The notes under the pieces were generated by a model, which saw only the letters and a list, made by a program, of their open reading frames with translations, did not search any database and was not told the origin of the DNA. A DNA stretch of 64,000 nt from Hyalella azteca. Its lineage: Eukaryota; Arthropoda; Malacostraca; Amphipoda; Hyalellidae. The stretch is taken from NCBI RefSeq assembly GCF_000764305.2, contig NW_025936571.1, positions 62,001 through 126,000 on the forward strand. The letters are read 5' to 3'. The position numbers and the translations under genes were made by a program. Every line of letters starts with the position of its first letter. Within the stretch, counting starts at the first letter, position 1. Below, in pieces: positions 36,972-48,930 of this stretch.

Positions 36972-38543
36972 ATGGATGGTGCGTCACTCAACGTTAACAC
37001 GAAGGCTCACAACCTCGTCACTGAAGAACGCGTCAAAGCTGCACTTCTGGAAGACAAAGGCCCTAACGCCAGATACAAATCCTTTGAAATAATCGACTTC
37101 TGCTCTAAAGGAGATAACTACGCTTGCTTTGTTACGAGCGTGAATGTCTTCTACACCCATGGAGGGGAATTATCGTCGGTTACGTACGTGGCCAAAATCA
37201 ACCCCAGCAAAGAAACGGAAGTGTTTGAAATAATCGCAGAAGTTACTTTCAGAAAAGAGGGTAAATTCTACTACGAGCTTGCTCCTGCCTTGAACGACAC
37301 TTTGCGGGAACTGAAAATGCCGCGCCTGAAATTTCCAGCATGCTATCATGCATTCTTTGACCCTAAAAGGCAAATTATTTTCCTCGAGGACAAGAGAAAA
37401 GATGGTTTCAAGATGGCGGACCGCATGGTTGGTCTCGACGACAAGCACGTTCATCTCGTCGTAAAAGAGTTGGCGCGCATGCATGCCGCATCCATCTTGC
37501 TCGAGGAGAGCCTTGGCTACGAACAGTTCCAAGAGAAGTACCCGTTTCTGGAAGATGCCTCAACCAGCGAGTCTGCAATAAAACAAGCTCCTTTTATCAA
37601 AGAAGCATTCCCCCACCACCTGTTGAACGGGGCTAACATAACTGATCAGCTGAGAACCTATGACAACGTTTCTGCTGCGCTACGTAAACTAGCGCCTGAC
37701 TCCTTCGGTCTTCTCAAGAAAGTCGTGGAAGACTGCGACCCTCGGTTCCGTGTGGTAAACCATGGCGATTGCTGGAGCAACAATCTTCTGTTCAAGTGAG
37801 TTCCACCATAATTTCGTCCCATTCAGTCATTTTATCGTATGGGATACATGCTTCGACAAAAGATCTGCTCTGAATTATTAATTGATCTAATATTAAATTT
37901 TCGTTATTGAGGTACACCAAAAAAAATATTAAAGAATTTTATTTTATATTTATTCAATATATATACCACGTGAAAATTTTTAATTAGTTTATATTCAAAA
38001 TATGAGCGCTATAAGAGGAATAATTCAAATCTAGAAAACACATAGAATCAAAAGAGTTACATTTAAAAAATTTTATGTGTCAGGTACAAAGATGGCGAGG
38101 TCGTAGACGTTTGCCTCCTGGACCTCCAGATCAACCGCCACGCTTCGCTTGCGCTCGATTTAAACTACTTTTTCTTCACGAGCCTGAACGGCGACACAAG
38201 GAGGAAAGGCCTGACTGCCTTCCTAACCTCCTACTACGACTCCTTCAAGGAAGTCTTCCGTGCCGCCGACAAGCCCATGAAGTTCACCTTTGAGGAGCTC
38301 GTTGCAGAGTACCGCAACAAACACATGTTCGGACTCCTCATGGCGCTCATGGTCGTGCCTGTCGTAATTATGAATCCTAAAGACGCTCCTGATTTCAGTG
38401 AAAGGGGCGATGGCGATATACAGGAGGCGATGAAAGAGTATCAGGAAAGGGTGCTCAAAACTGTAGCCACAAATCCATTGCTTAAACCTAGATTCCTTGA
38501 CATGTTGGATGAGATGGTAGAACATGGAGTTCTTGACGCCTAG
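36972..38543 (+). CDS. EcKinase-like protein, copy E (intact frame)
   Basis: 427-residue EcKinase-like protein, sister of copy D. Exon 1 is 36972-37795, the intron is 37796-38083 (gtgagt...gtcag, phase 2, 288 bp), and exon 2 is 38084-38543. The reading frame is intact. The catalytic loop reads HGDCWSNN instead of HGDCWNNN found in the four other copies: the Asp and the metal-binding last Asn remain, while the Asn three residues after the Asp is Ser. LLDLQ is intact in exon 2. Several other replacements relative to D lie in the middle of exon 1 (for example EIIAEVT for EFFAELA, EDASTSES for EDCFTSES). Activity is plausible; altered specificity or decay are both possible. Confidence 0.9.
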
Positions 38544-38978
38544 TGGGCGGAATACATTTTGCAAATAATGAAATTGATAAAGTTAATTATGTGACGCTAT
38601 TTCTTCTTAAAAAAAGTATGCCATGTGTCGCTTTACCTCCAAATGAAAGTAATTATTGTACATTTTATACATGTTCTATATCACGTACAAGTATTTTATT
38701 TTGACCTGCCGAAGCTAGTTTACTGAAACTGGTGATACTGGTGAGATATCTTATCACGGATGCCTACCGACCGCATCATAGATACGGCCATGCAGAGACA
38801 CTATTCGGGCTTTTCGTGCCATCGTCATCGAGTAATTTGTTGGCCTTCTGATTTAAAACTATCATAGTACCCTGTATTACTGGGAAAATTGCATGAAAGG
38901 ATTGATTTTTACGTTTGATTGAGGGTCCAGAATATGGATTAAACACATTCAGCTCATTTTGTGAAAAATTCAGATAGT
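38544..38978. other. 3' flank of copy E up to the LINE insertion
   Basis: Aligns with 29431-29858 of unit 1. Homology stops at gatagt (38973-38978) and resumes at 44103. Confidence 0.65.
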
Positions 38979-39447
38979 CTCCGTTCAGCCGTGGTCGAGA
39001 GTGGACACTCGTGTTTGTGGTCCCAACATTCCAAATTTTCAACTTTTACTGTGCCGTTTTCGGACCTCTTTTCGCATTTTTTATGACCCGTGTCAGAGAT
39101 TGACCGAATTTCAGTGAAGTCAGTATATGAGAGTGCGAATAGAAAAAACAATCCTATAGTAAGTGTTTTTATTTTGAATAACGCGGACTTTTAGAGTCAG
39201 TGAGGGACGCTTGCTTGCGAGGGTAACGTGTGACAGCCTCGCCCACGCGGGACAATGCTGCCTTTGTTTTCTTGTCCAAGCCTACCTCTTCCCTGAACAC
39301 CTAAGCCGCTGAGATCGCCGCTCTCTGAAAACCGCTTACTCTCAAGTCTGTAAAAGTGTTTTTTACAGCACTTTGGTAATTTGTACAATTTTTACTCAAA
39401 TTGATTTCGGTTTTTAACTTGTGTTTATTAAGCTCTTGCATTTCAAG

Positions 39448-40366
39448 ATGGCTGGTCAGAGAGGAAAAAGATTAATTGAAAAGGCCTCCAGTCCTGTTAA
39501 ACCGAATGAGAAGATTAAGTTGCAAAATGAGCGAGAGGAAATTTGTAAATTTTGCAAGCTTATTTCGCTTAACGTCAATGATGCTACATTGGCCTGTGAT
39601 CGTTGCAGGGATGTCATCTGCAAAAATTGTGCAAAGTTGAGCAAGACAGACTGTTCGGTTATTCACAAAAACATGACAGTACACTGGTACTGCCAGGACT
39701 GCCAGCAACCTGCACTTTGAGCTGTAAAAAGCGAAAAATTTGTGGATGAGAAGTGATCCTCTATGTTTTCTGTCTTTAAGGCCGAATCACAAGAAAGAAT
39801 TGAGCTTGTTGCGTAGCGAATTACACTCGTTACGAAACGAGCTGGTGGAAATGAAAGCTCATCAGCACAAAACAGAAAATAGCGATAACACAGAAGGTAA
39901 AGGCTGCAAAGATGTCATCTCTGATCCCGCCAACGCGAGCACTCGTGAACTGTTGGATAGAGAGAGAAGAAAATTTATACTTGTTTGGTTTAACGTTCCC
40001 GAAAGCAATGCTCAGGATGCTGAGTTTATTACTGATTGCTGTGCCAATGCACTTAACGTCGTTGTGAATATAACGGCATGCAAGAGGCTGCGATCGAAAG
40101 ACACTATCGCCTGTAGACCGCTGCTGGTAACTGTGTAGGATACAGCCCAGGTCGGACATGTGCTTAAGGCTGCGAGAAAACTAAGTGAATTACCAGAGTT
40201 TAAATCAGTTTTTGTTAAAAAGGATGCTACCCCTTTAGAGAGAGTAAATTTTCGCAAGAAATGGCAGGAGAGACTCGGGCGGAAAAACACGGAGACTCAG
40301 GTCAACCACTCTCGCGATGTCAAGATAACACCGGCCGCACGTACGGTCAGTCAGTGGAGCTGGTAG
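39448..40366 (+). pseudogene. LINE ORF1 (zinc finger, coiled coil, RRM-like)
   Basis: The Met at 39448 has a good start context (aagATGG). The first part has Cys pairs spaced as in a PHD-like finger (CKFC, CDRC, CKNC, CQDC). It ends at a TGA at 39718. In another frame from about 39740 follow a Lys/Glu/Leu-rich coiled-coil-like stretch and an RRM-like segment (RRKFILVWFNVPES ... ACRPLLVTV). An in-frame TAG at 40136 then interrupts the last section (VLKAARKLSELPEF ... RVNFRKKWQERLG). The product would bind element RNA and chaperone reverse transcription. At least two lesions are present. Confidence 0.8.
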
Positions 40367-40424
40367 ACAAGTAAGAAGTCATGTCCATAGATTCAGGCCT
40401 GTAAACAATGCAAGAAGTAAACGC

Positions 40425-43400
40425 ATGCATCAAAGTGAATGTGCACCAAAAGATTTAAAATGTTTTTACAAAAATTCGGATTCTGTTTTGAACAAAAAAA
40501 GTGAGCTGTTAACTGTGATCAAAAACGAGTGCATAGACATTATTTGTATTACAGAAACACTCCCTAAAAGTCACAGGGGGAAAAGTGTACCTGTTTAATT
40601 TCAGTTGCCAGGTTTTGATTGTTTTCATAACTTAAATGAAGAGCAGTGCAGTAGAAGTGTAGCTTTGTGGGCTAGAACCTCTTATGGGGCCCAGCAAATC
40701 AAGTTATCTGCAGAGCATCAATCAGCTAGAGCAGTGGTTCCCAAAGTGGGCGATATCGCCCCCCCCCAGGGGCGGTGGAAAGATCTTGGGGGGCGATATG
40801 GAAGAAGAGGGCGGTAGGGGGGCGATAGTCTGAAGTCACTGTTAGAAGGTCGAACGTTTGTTTGACGATTTGTACACAACACGTGCAGCACATGACTCCC
40901 AGCGATGGTTTTCTCACCCAGATCTGTTTTTTTAACCTCTACTGGGTTTACGTCTCGGACAAATTAACGGCCAGACTCGCGGCTGTCTCACGGCCAATTT
41001 CCAAATTCAATGAACGTGTTCCAAGTTTCATAGAGTTGCGTTGATTAGTTTGAGAAATATTCCTTGATCATTGAATTTTTAAATTGGTCGTGAGACCGTC
41101 CACGAGTCTGGCCGTAAATTCGCCCGCGATGTCCTAGGTTTCTGGTGCTGAAACAGTTAAAACAGCTGAAAAACATATTGGTTCACTAAATGGGGTTCTA
41201 TTTGTTAAATAAACATTTGTGTTCAACCTTTATCTTTTAAAATTGCAGCGTAATAAATTTCATGAAAGAGGCTTATGTCTGTGGGGGGCGCTAGAAATTC
41301 ACTAGGAAGCCAAAGGGGGCGCCAGCCTGAAAAAGTTTGGGAACCACTGAGCTAGAGAATCAGTGTGGTGCGAACTTTCTCTCAAAGGCAAAGATAGCTT
41401 CCTCATAGGCGTCGTGTATAGATCACCAAACAGTTCCTCTGAAAACGATAAAGTACTAAACAGTCTTTTACCGAGCATGGCTTTCCGTAGGTCACACACG
41501 TTGATCGTTGGTGATTTTAATCATCCAGAGCTAGACTGGACAGATGGATCCTCTCCAAGGGATGAGAATCACCCAGCATCCTTGTTCATGGAGTTTGAGA
41601 GAAACTCCTTCCTAGTCCAGCACGTTACTAAGCCAACCCACTATAGAAGTAAACAGACTCCCAATATTCTAGACCTGGTGTTTACGAGTGATGAATCAAT
41701 GTTAGATGAGCTTCGTCACGAGGCTCCATTGGGCAAAAGCCATCACCAATCATTGTTTTTCAGTCTTAAGTGCTGTACAGAGAAGACGCCTCGACAGCGT
41801 GAGCGTTTGGATTTTGCGAAAGGCGACTATGATAAACTCCGTGAAGCAGTGAATGCAGTGATTATTTCAAACTGTATAAAGGACATGAATGTGGCTGAGT
41901 CATGGTCATTTCTCAAGGACACGGTTATGTCTGCAGTTGATGCGTGTGTACCTAAAATTGAGCTTGGTGGCGCCAAAAAACTCTGTGGATGAACAGTACA
42001 GTTCTAGCTAAGCTGAAAACAAAAATGGAAGCCAACCAGCGTTATTTACAGACTCGTAGCGATGCTGACTATAACATATACGCAAGAGCTCGAAATCAAG
42101 CTAAAGAAAGCTGTCGCACCGCAATAAAAACCCTCGAAAAAAATATTGCTAAAATTGCAAAAAGAACCCGAAAGCCTTCTTTTTGTACGCTAGCTCGAAG
42201 TGCAAGATGAAGAACGGTATTTCTGATTTGAAAGTAGATCAACGAAAGATATCCTCTGATGAGGGCACGGCTAACGTTCTTAATCAGTTTTTCAGTAGAA
42301 AGGGACTTGAACAGTATTCCAGTATTATTCCTGAAGAGGACTTGAACAGTATTCCAGCTATTGAGGAGCGCCCAGTCGGCTCTAAATTAACAAGTTTTGA
42401 AATACAAGAAGAAGGGGTTCTCAAGCGCCTTATCGCTGTAAATCCAAACAAGTCAAGTGGACCAGACGGCTTCCACCCCAGATTACTCAAAGAGTTAGCA
42501 CTTAGCAACTGTCCTAGCCGGTCCCTTGACGTAATTTTTTCGAAAAACTTTGGACGAAGGGATCTTGCCGGCTGACTGGAAAGAAGCTCAAGTGACACCA
42601 TTATTCGAAAAAGGTGACAAAAGCTGCCCGGGCAACTATCGCCCTGTCAGTTTGACAAGTGTCATTTGCAAGGTAATGGAATCTGTTGTAAGGGATCGAT
42701 TGATAGATCATTTGACTGCTAATAATCTTCTATCAGACTGTCAACATGGCTTTCTTGCAGGGAGATCCTGCACCACGAACCTCTTGTCTACTCTGAACGA
42801 ATGGACCCGCCTGCTGGACGAAAGGGAGCCAGAAGATGCAGTGTACCTCGATTTTGACAAGGCATTTGACAGTGTCCCACATGAGCGGCTGTTGCGGAAA
42901 TTGCAGTCTTTGGGAATTGACAGCAATGTACTCAAATGGATCCGAGATTTCTATTAGGGAGACGTCAACGTGTCAGTATTAATGGGTCCGTATCAGACTG
43001 GGCTCCAGTGCGCAGCGGCGTGCCACAAGAAAGCGTTCTCGGGCCTGTTTTATTCGTTGCGTTTATAAACGATCTGCCAGAAGCTGTGTCTAGCGTGTGC
43101 TCGATGTATGCTGACGACACAAAAATGTATAATACAGTGAAGAATACGTCGCAAAAAGTACAGTTACATGGTGATCTTGACAGGCTGGTTGACTGGGCTG
43201 ATAAGTGGCAGCTGCGTTTTAACGCTGACAAATGTAAAGTAATCCACCTTGGCAAGAGTAATGAACAGCAAGATTACAGTATGAGAAGACACGGTTGCAA
43301 CGACAGAGCGATGATGTCGACAATGGAAAAAGATTTAGGAGTTAATGTCGACAATGAGTTGAAATTTTCTAAGCATATTGAAGGTCAAGTTAATAAAGCC

Positions 43401-43959
43401 AATAAACGACTTGGACTGATCAGACGCTCTTTCGAGTTCCTAGATGCAGAAGCGATGAAGCAGTTGTTTGTTGCTGTCGTGCGCCCGAACCTAGAGTTTG
43501 GAAACGTCGTGTGGTCACCGAAACTTGAAAAGGACAAAAATTTTAATAGAGAGTGTTCAAAGACGTGCAACAAGCATAATTCCGGGCTTGAAAGGCAAGT
43601 CCTATGAGGAAAGATTAAAGATTACGAAGCTTCCAAGCCTCAGTTATCGACGTCTGCGCGGGGAACTCATTGAAGCATACAAGTACACTCATGGCTTATA
43701 CAAGGTCCCTGAAGGATTACTAGAATTTGAAACAAGAATCAGCACCAGGGGCCACGGCTATAAACTAAAAAAACAGCGTTGGAACACATCCATGCGACAA
43801 CATTTCTTCTCGCTTCGAGTCACCGACATGTGGAACAGCCTCCCTGATAGCATCTTTGACGCTCCGAGTATGAACGCCTTCAAGAACAGACTAAACGAAG
43901 CTATGCAGGAGCATATGTTCAGTCTTAAACTGCTTAGCAAATTACGGACCAGGCAATAA
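40425..43959 (+). pseudogene. LINE ORF2 (endonuclease and reverse transcriptase)
   Basis: An apurinic-type endonuclease region begins YKNSDSVLNKKSELL and IDIICITETLP, and continues after the hAT insertion with GVVYRSPN and VGDFNHPELDW. The reverse transcriptase follows: NKSSGPDGFHPRLLKELA, LPADWKEAQVTPLFEKGD, NYRPVSLTSV, motif A YLDFDKAFDSV, SGVPQ, motif C YADD, and the C-terminal SYEERLKITKLPSLSYRRL. Lesions: an in-frame TAA near 40596, the hAT insertion at 40732-41349, a stop near 41990, and frame changes near 42190, 42540, 42950 and 43550. The enzyme would nick target DNA and copy element RNA; this copy cannot. Confidence 0.9.
40732..41349 (+). mobile_element. hAT-type MITE nested in the LINE
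   Basis: Begins cagtggttcccaaagtggg and ends agtttgggaaccactg, a classic hAT terminal inverted repeat. It is flanked by a perfect 8-bp target-site duplication, agctagag (40724-40731 and 41350-41357). It is 618 bp with no transposase. Joining the flanks restores the LINE ORF2 reading frame across the site, which confirms a clean insertion. The subterminal regions are rich in ggggggcg runs. Confidence 0.97.
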
Positions 43960-44102
43960 GTCCAGCAGCTATCTCAATCAATCGTCAATTATGGAAAGAT
44001 CGGATTCCAAAGGCCGGACCCATTGTGAATCAAGTCACGAAAAGTACAAGAATCGGCAACAGGCCATGGGCCTATTTCTTCAGTGCCGACACTTCTGTTC
44101 TA

Positions 44103-45040
44103 AAATGAGACTTCAAGTATGTATGTAATGGATCGAATTTGCTCTAGAAGGGCTGATGAAAAAAGGGGATGGAGAGAGTATTGTGAAAGGCCTTTTAGTG
44201 TCAATAAGCAGGATATGTCTTCATGTACACAGTTACACACAAAATTTTTTCGCAAATTTTTTTCAAAGCACAATCCACTGCAAACTTATTTGATCAAATA
44301 TGAAAGATATACACAAACGCTAGGATTAATTCGGGTTTCTAGACCTGTAGGCTAATATGTCCTTGAATTTCCTACACTATGCATCATCCTGCGCAGTATG
44401 TTTCGTGGTATCGCGAGCGCTCAGTTCCGTAACAGCTTTGACCTTGCAAGTTGGAACTGCTCGCTGTGATATCGTTCCTTGCTCCAACACCATACATTGT
44501 CAGAAGCCGCGGCAGTTTCGTTTAACATCAAAAGAAGGGGGTTTTCAATTTGGGTATAGATTGAGTAATATCTAACTGGCCATGTTTATGAAATTCGAGT
44601 ACATAAATCAATATTAATCATTTTACAAATCCAACTCTAGCAAGAACATAAGTAGATTTTATGAAAATGTATTTATATGAAATGGTACGGCGTCATTCGT
44701 ATCTATTGCATAATCATCGAAAGCTGAAGCTCAATATTGACCTAATTGTAATGATCTCTGCTTCAATAGCATTGTTAATTCTCAGTGTTCTCAGAGCTTC
44801 AACTTTGGCCCTGGGAAATGAGCTGAGGTCCCAAATGAGAAATGTTATTTAAAGGAATTTGAAGGAATTCCTTCAAATAGTAATTTTTGAAGGAATTTTC
44901 GGTGTTGGAGTAATTTTTATGTTAACCTTCAAATTTTTTCAATGACTCAATTCGTTCTTGAGTGCGAGCCGGACCGCCGGTAGAAACTTTGATAATAAAA
45001 ACCATACAGCTCACAAATTACCTCTTCTTTAGTACTTTTT
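44103..45040. other. Unit-2 flank after the LINE, no gene
   Basis: Aligns with 29859-30740 of unit 1. It includes a perfect 20-bp palindrome tttgaaggaattccttcaaa at 44858-44877, next to further copies of gaaggaattt. The open frames at 44119-44355, 44357-44575 and 44661-44852 are not preserved in unit 1 and are judged accidental. Confidence 0.55.
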
Positions 45041-45129
45041 GATACAGGGCTATTCACGGATACAGTGCTATTCACGGATACAGGGCTATTCACGGATACA
45101 GGGCTATTCACGGATACAGGGCTATTCAA
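45041..45129. repeat. 18-bp tandem repeat at a TIR end
   Basis: Four to five copies of ggatacagggctattcac. Unit 1 has a single cagggtgattcacgg at the corresponding place (30748), so the end of the TIR element expanded in unit 2 after the duplication. Confidence 0.9.
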
Positions 45130-45688
45130 TTCCCGCCAAGCAGTCAGACGTTGTAGGAAAAGGGCGGGAATTTTTCATATGAAAGGCAAGGTCATGAAGT
45201 TTTGCGTCCAGCATAATCACTTACCACTATGCATTGGACAAGAGAGCAGCGTGCAATTGCTGTCGAGGCGTACTTTTCTAATGGCCGTTCCATTATCGCT
45301 ACTCAACAAGCATTCCGTACTCGGTTGCGTATTCGTCCTTCAGGTTGGGCTCCTGATCGGAAATCGATTGCTACGTAGGTGAACATATTTAGGGCAAGTT
45401 ATCTTGAGTTAATTGATTACAATGATTGTCTAATGACCCTACCTCATTTGATGAACAACATACGCTAAGCCGTCGCCGTCAATTCGCTTCAGCGAGTTGA
45501 ACGGAACTTCAAAAATCGACTGAATGCACTGACAATGGGGGCCGTCATTTGTCCGATGTTATCTCTGAAGCTAAATGATACAAAATTTCAGGTAATATCT
45601 ATTTCAATAAAAATTTTCACCGTAATGATACCTTAACTAGTTCTTTTTTATTCAACCTTCAAATCAGTAAGTTTCCTTGAATCACCCT
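45045..45688. mobile_element. Old TIR element (unit-2 copy)
   Basis: Orthologous to 30748-31483. The right end gtttccttgaatcaccct mirrors the left end cagggtgattca... of unit 1. It lacks the inserted hairpin repeat. The open frame 45179-45382 (MKGKVMKF start) has the same length as in unit 1. Confidence 0.5.
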
Positions 45689-46977
45689 ATAGATTTGAGG
45701 ATGAATTTCAAGACGACTTGTTCTCCTAATCAGTGAGTAATCACATATTTTTAAGAATGTCCAGTGACTCATTTGGTGAATCGGTTCTCTTGTCATTGTT
45801 AGCTATTTTTAATAGGGGTGATAAATTATTTAAATTTGTTTGAAAAGATAATGGAATTTCCATAATGTTGAATTTCGTCGTAATTCATAGATATTTGTCC
45901 ACTGATTGATGTGTGGAGCAGGCATTTTTATAATAGTATGAGCAATTATATAGACTCTTTACGAATTATACAAATTTTGTTAATCATAATTCAGCAGTTT
46001 TATGTATACCTGTCAGAATTGAATTAAAATTTATCGTTGTTATATTACGGAATGATAATTGTCAATTAGCATTCCAGATTCCGCATATCTTTGTAGATTT
46101 CCACAATCGAGACAACATGAATTTACGAATTTTTTGCGAAATACACATAATGATTTTTCTATTGAAATTGATGAAATTTCCCATAATAACTGAAAATGCA
46201 TATTGCAGAGGTAATCATTCTTTCGTGTAGTCTATCTTCAAAACGATTTAGTTTTCTAAGAGCTCGAGCATAGCTTCGTAGAAAATTTTTAAAATTCATG
46301 GGTAAACTCTAAGAAAAGAGAAGCACCCGTCTTTATTCGTAATCTAACTTTGTGCACGTAGAAAAGGTCGACCTGCCACCGAGTTCACGTTGATGAAACC
46401 CATCCTAACGCTCAGCCGTTGTATGTTGTTATTACCTGAAGCCGTTGTATGTTGTTTAAAATGTTCTCTCTGACGATATTGGCCTCGTTTTTTCAATAAA
46501 AACTTGTAAAATTTTTCAATAAAAAATAGCAGGCTTCTCCGTCTGTACCGTAACCTGATGGCTGTACCGAAGTGTAGAAGCGAAGTGTCCGCGCTGCATA
46601 CACAGCGGGTCACATTAATGAGCAAGTGAAATGTGCCTAATTGTTAACCATCGATTTCTGACGCATCCAAATATCAGCGTTATATTTACCAGGTTATACC
46701 ACCTTGAAGTAGGTTATAAGTAGGTTATAAGTATAAGTAGGTTCCCACCTTGATGTTTTCGGACAACTTATGTCATTAATTATCAAAACTTCCGAGCAAT
46801 AGATTTAATTTTGTAAAGCATATTAAATGCATCACTCTGATGAGTTCTATTAACGCAGACGAGTAAAATTTTCGCAACAGTTTCAAAGAGAAAATTTTGG
46901 CCAGAGTTGACCTGTTACTGGAAGCATACATGCTTGTCCCTTATTGAGTTTTCTCATCTCGCATTAAAATTTTTAAC
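45689..46977. other. Unit-2 flank, no gene recognised
   Basis: Aligns with unit 1 to about 46020. After that the sequence is unmatched and includes short repeats such as aagtaggttata near 46710-46740. The open frame 46344-46625 (minus) has no recognisable domain. Confidence 0.45.
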
Positions 46978-48574
46978 CAGTGGTTCCCAAACTTTTTCAG
47001 GCTGGCGCCCCCTTTGGCTTCCTAGTGAATTTCTAACGCCCCCCCACAGACATAAGCCTCTTTCATGAAATTTATTACGCTGCAATTTTAAAAGATAAAG
47101 GTTGAACACAAATGTTTATTTAACAAATAGAACCCCATTTAGTGAACCAATATGTTTTTCAGCTGTTTTAACTGTTTCAGCACCAGAAACCTAGGACATC
47201 GCGGGCGAATTTACGGCCAGACTCGTGGACGGTCTCACGACCAATTTCAAAATTCAATGATCAAGGAATATTTCTCAAACTAATCAACGCAACTCTATGA
47301 AACTTGGAACACGTATTCATCAGAACTTAACGGTGACGTTTAGCTCGTATTTTTTTTTAATTTCACCTTCATTCGTGAGTAACGCGTATATTGCGTAACA
47401 GGCCGAAATTCGCTGTGATCAAAGAATTTCTTCCATACTACTGAACTGATTTGAACGAAATTCTGAACATGTATTCCTAACTACCAAACTGTGATATTTT
47501 AGCTTATATAATTTTTTTCGATTTTACCTTAGTTTGCTAATTTTTTTTTTCATTTCACCGTCATACTTGATTTCGTACTTCCTTGTATTCGGCCCGTTTC
47601 GCCGGGTAATTTGTCACTTAAATTTGCGGCGATCAAGAAATTTCTTCTAAACTACAGAACAGATTTCAACGAAACTCTGTATATAAATACCTAACCTCTC
47701 AACGGTGATGTTTAGCTTGTAACAATTTTTTTATTTGCTTTCGTACGCGAGTTATACAGATTAGGAGGAACGACCGGCTTTTATACCGGCCGGTTTAACC
47801 AAGAGCTTTATACATATAGGCCGTATAACTCGCAAACAAAGGCAAAACAAAAAAATTGTAAACATCACCATTGCTAAGATTAGGTATTTAAATACTAAGT
47901 TTCGTTCAAATCTGTTCAGTAGTTTGGAAAAATTTTCTTGATTAATGCGAATTTAAGCACGTATTGCTGTTTAAATCACGAATGAAGGTGAAATGAAAAA
48001 AAAAAAATAGCTCGCGAACGAAGGCACAATCAGAAAAGTTTTCACGAGCTAAACATTACCGTACGGTAGTTGGACTGTAAATTCAATATTTCGTTCAAAT
48101 ATGTTCAGTGCTTTGGTATAAATTGGTTGATCACTGTGAATTTCGGCCTGTATTGTCATATAACTATGGCAAAAACCAACAATGGCAAAATTCAAACAAT
48201 TTTCACGAGCAAAACATTGTCGTTAGGTCCTAATGAATACGTGTACCAAGTTTCATAGAGTTAAGTTCATTAGTTTGAGAGATATTCCTTGATCATTGAA
48301 TTTGGAAATTGGCCGTGAGACCGGCCGCGACTCTGGCCGTTAATTTGTCTGAGACGTAAACCCAGTAGAGGTTAAAAAAACAGATCTGGGTGAAAAAAAC
48401 CATCGCTGGGAGTCATGTGCTGCACGTGTTGTGTACAAATCGTCAAACAAACGTTCGACCTTCTAACAGTGACTTCAGACTATCGCCCCCCTACCGCCCT
48501 CTTCTTCCATATCGCCCCCCAAGATCTTTCCACCGCCCCTGGGGGGGCGAAATCGCCCACTTTGGGAACCACTG
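46978..48574 (-). mobile_element. Long hAT-type element related to the MITE
   Basis: Ends cagtggttcccaaactttttc and ...tttgggaaccactg. Both ~330-bp terminal regions match the nested MITE at 40732-41349 in reverse orientation. About 0.95 kb of extra internal sequence (roughly 47330-48240) carries several diverged copies of a ~200-250-bp module (atcaaagaatttcttc...actgaacagatt...aacggtgatgtttagct), partly inverted. There is no transposase. The flanking octamers (tttttaac, ttttaatc) are only an imperfect target duplication. The 618-bp MITE looks like an internal-deletion derivative. Confidence 0.88.
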
Positions 48575-48711
48575 TTTTAATCGATAATTTTTTTACAAAT
48601 CTTGAACTATCATGCCAGTAAAGTTAAAAAAATTTTGGACCTTCACATAGATCAGTGAATGGGGATTACGACTATAGGAGATCTCCCCCGCTCTAGAATT
48701 ACGACTAGAGT
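48575..48711. other. Short spacer
   Basis: Unmatched sequence between the hAT element and the LINE fragment. No features were seen. Confidence 0.5.
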
Positions 48712-48930
48712 CACTAACGAAGCTATGCTTGAGCATATGTTCAGTCTTGAAATGCCTGGCACCTTACGAGCCTTGCAATAAGTCCAGCAGCTATCTCAAT
48801 CAATCGTCAGCTATGGAAAGATCGGGTTCCAAAGGCCGGATCCCTTGTGAATCAAGTCACAAAAGTACAAGAATCGGCAACAGGCCATGGGCCTATTTCT
48901 TCAATGCCGTCACTTCTATTCTATTCTATC
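48712..48930 (+). mobile_element. 5'-truncated LINE 3' end
   Basis: Matches the final ~200 nt of the LINE at 38979-44102 (aacgaagctatgc, gagcatatgttcagtctt, ccagcagctatctcaatcaa, aggccatgggcctatttctt) and ends in three TTCTA-type pentamers. It is the third copy of this LINE family in the window. Confidence 0.93.

Larger units (their letters stand above)
38979..44102 (+). mobile_element. CR1-like LINE, near full length, dead
   Basis: A non-LTR retrotransposon of about 5.1 kb including a 618-bp nested hAT element. It has a ~470-nt 5' leader, ORF1 (from 39448), ORF2 with endonuclease and reverse transcriptase (40425-43959), and a 3'UTR ending cttctgttcta. There is no poly(A); two other copies in the window end in TTCTA repeats, so the tail is a pentamer microsatellite, as in CR1/L2-type LINEs. 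Boundaries come from comparison with the empty site at 29853-29865. Multiple stops and frameshifts make it inactive. Confidence 0.92.

Noticed and set aside
39197..39388. Minus-strand frame in the LINE 5' leader
   Set aside because: No domain, antisense to a retrotransposon leader.
46970..48582. Perfect 8-bp target duplication for the long hAT element
   Set aside because: The flanking octamers tttttaac and ttttaatc differ; only an imperfect duplication can be claimed.
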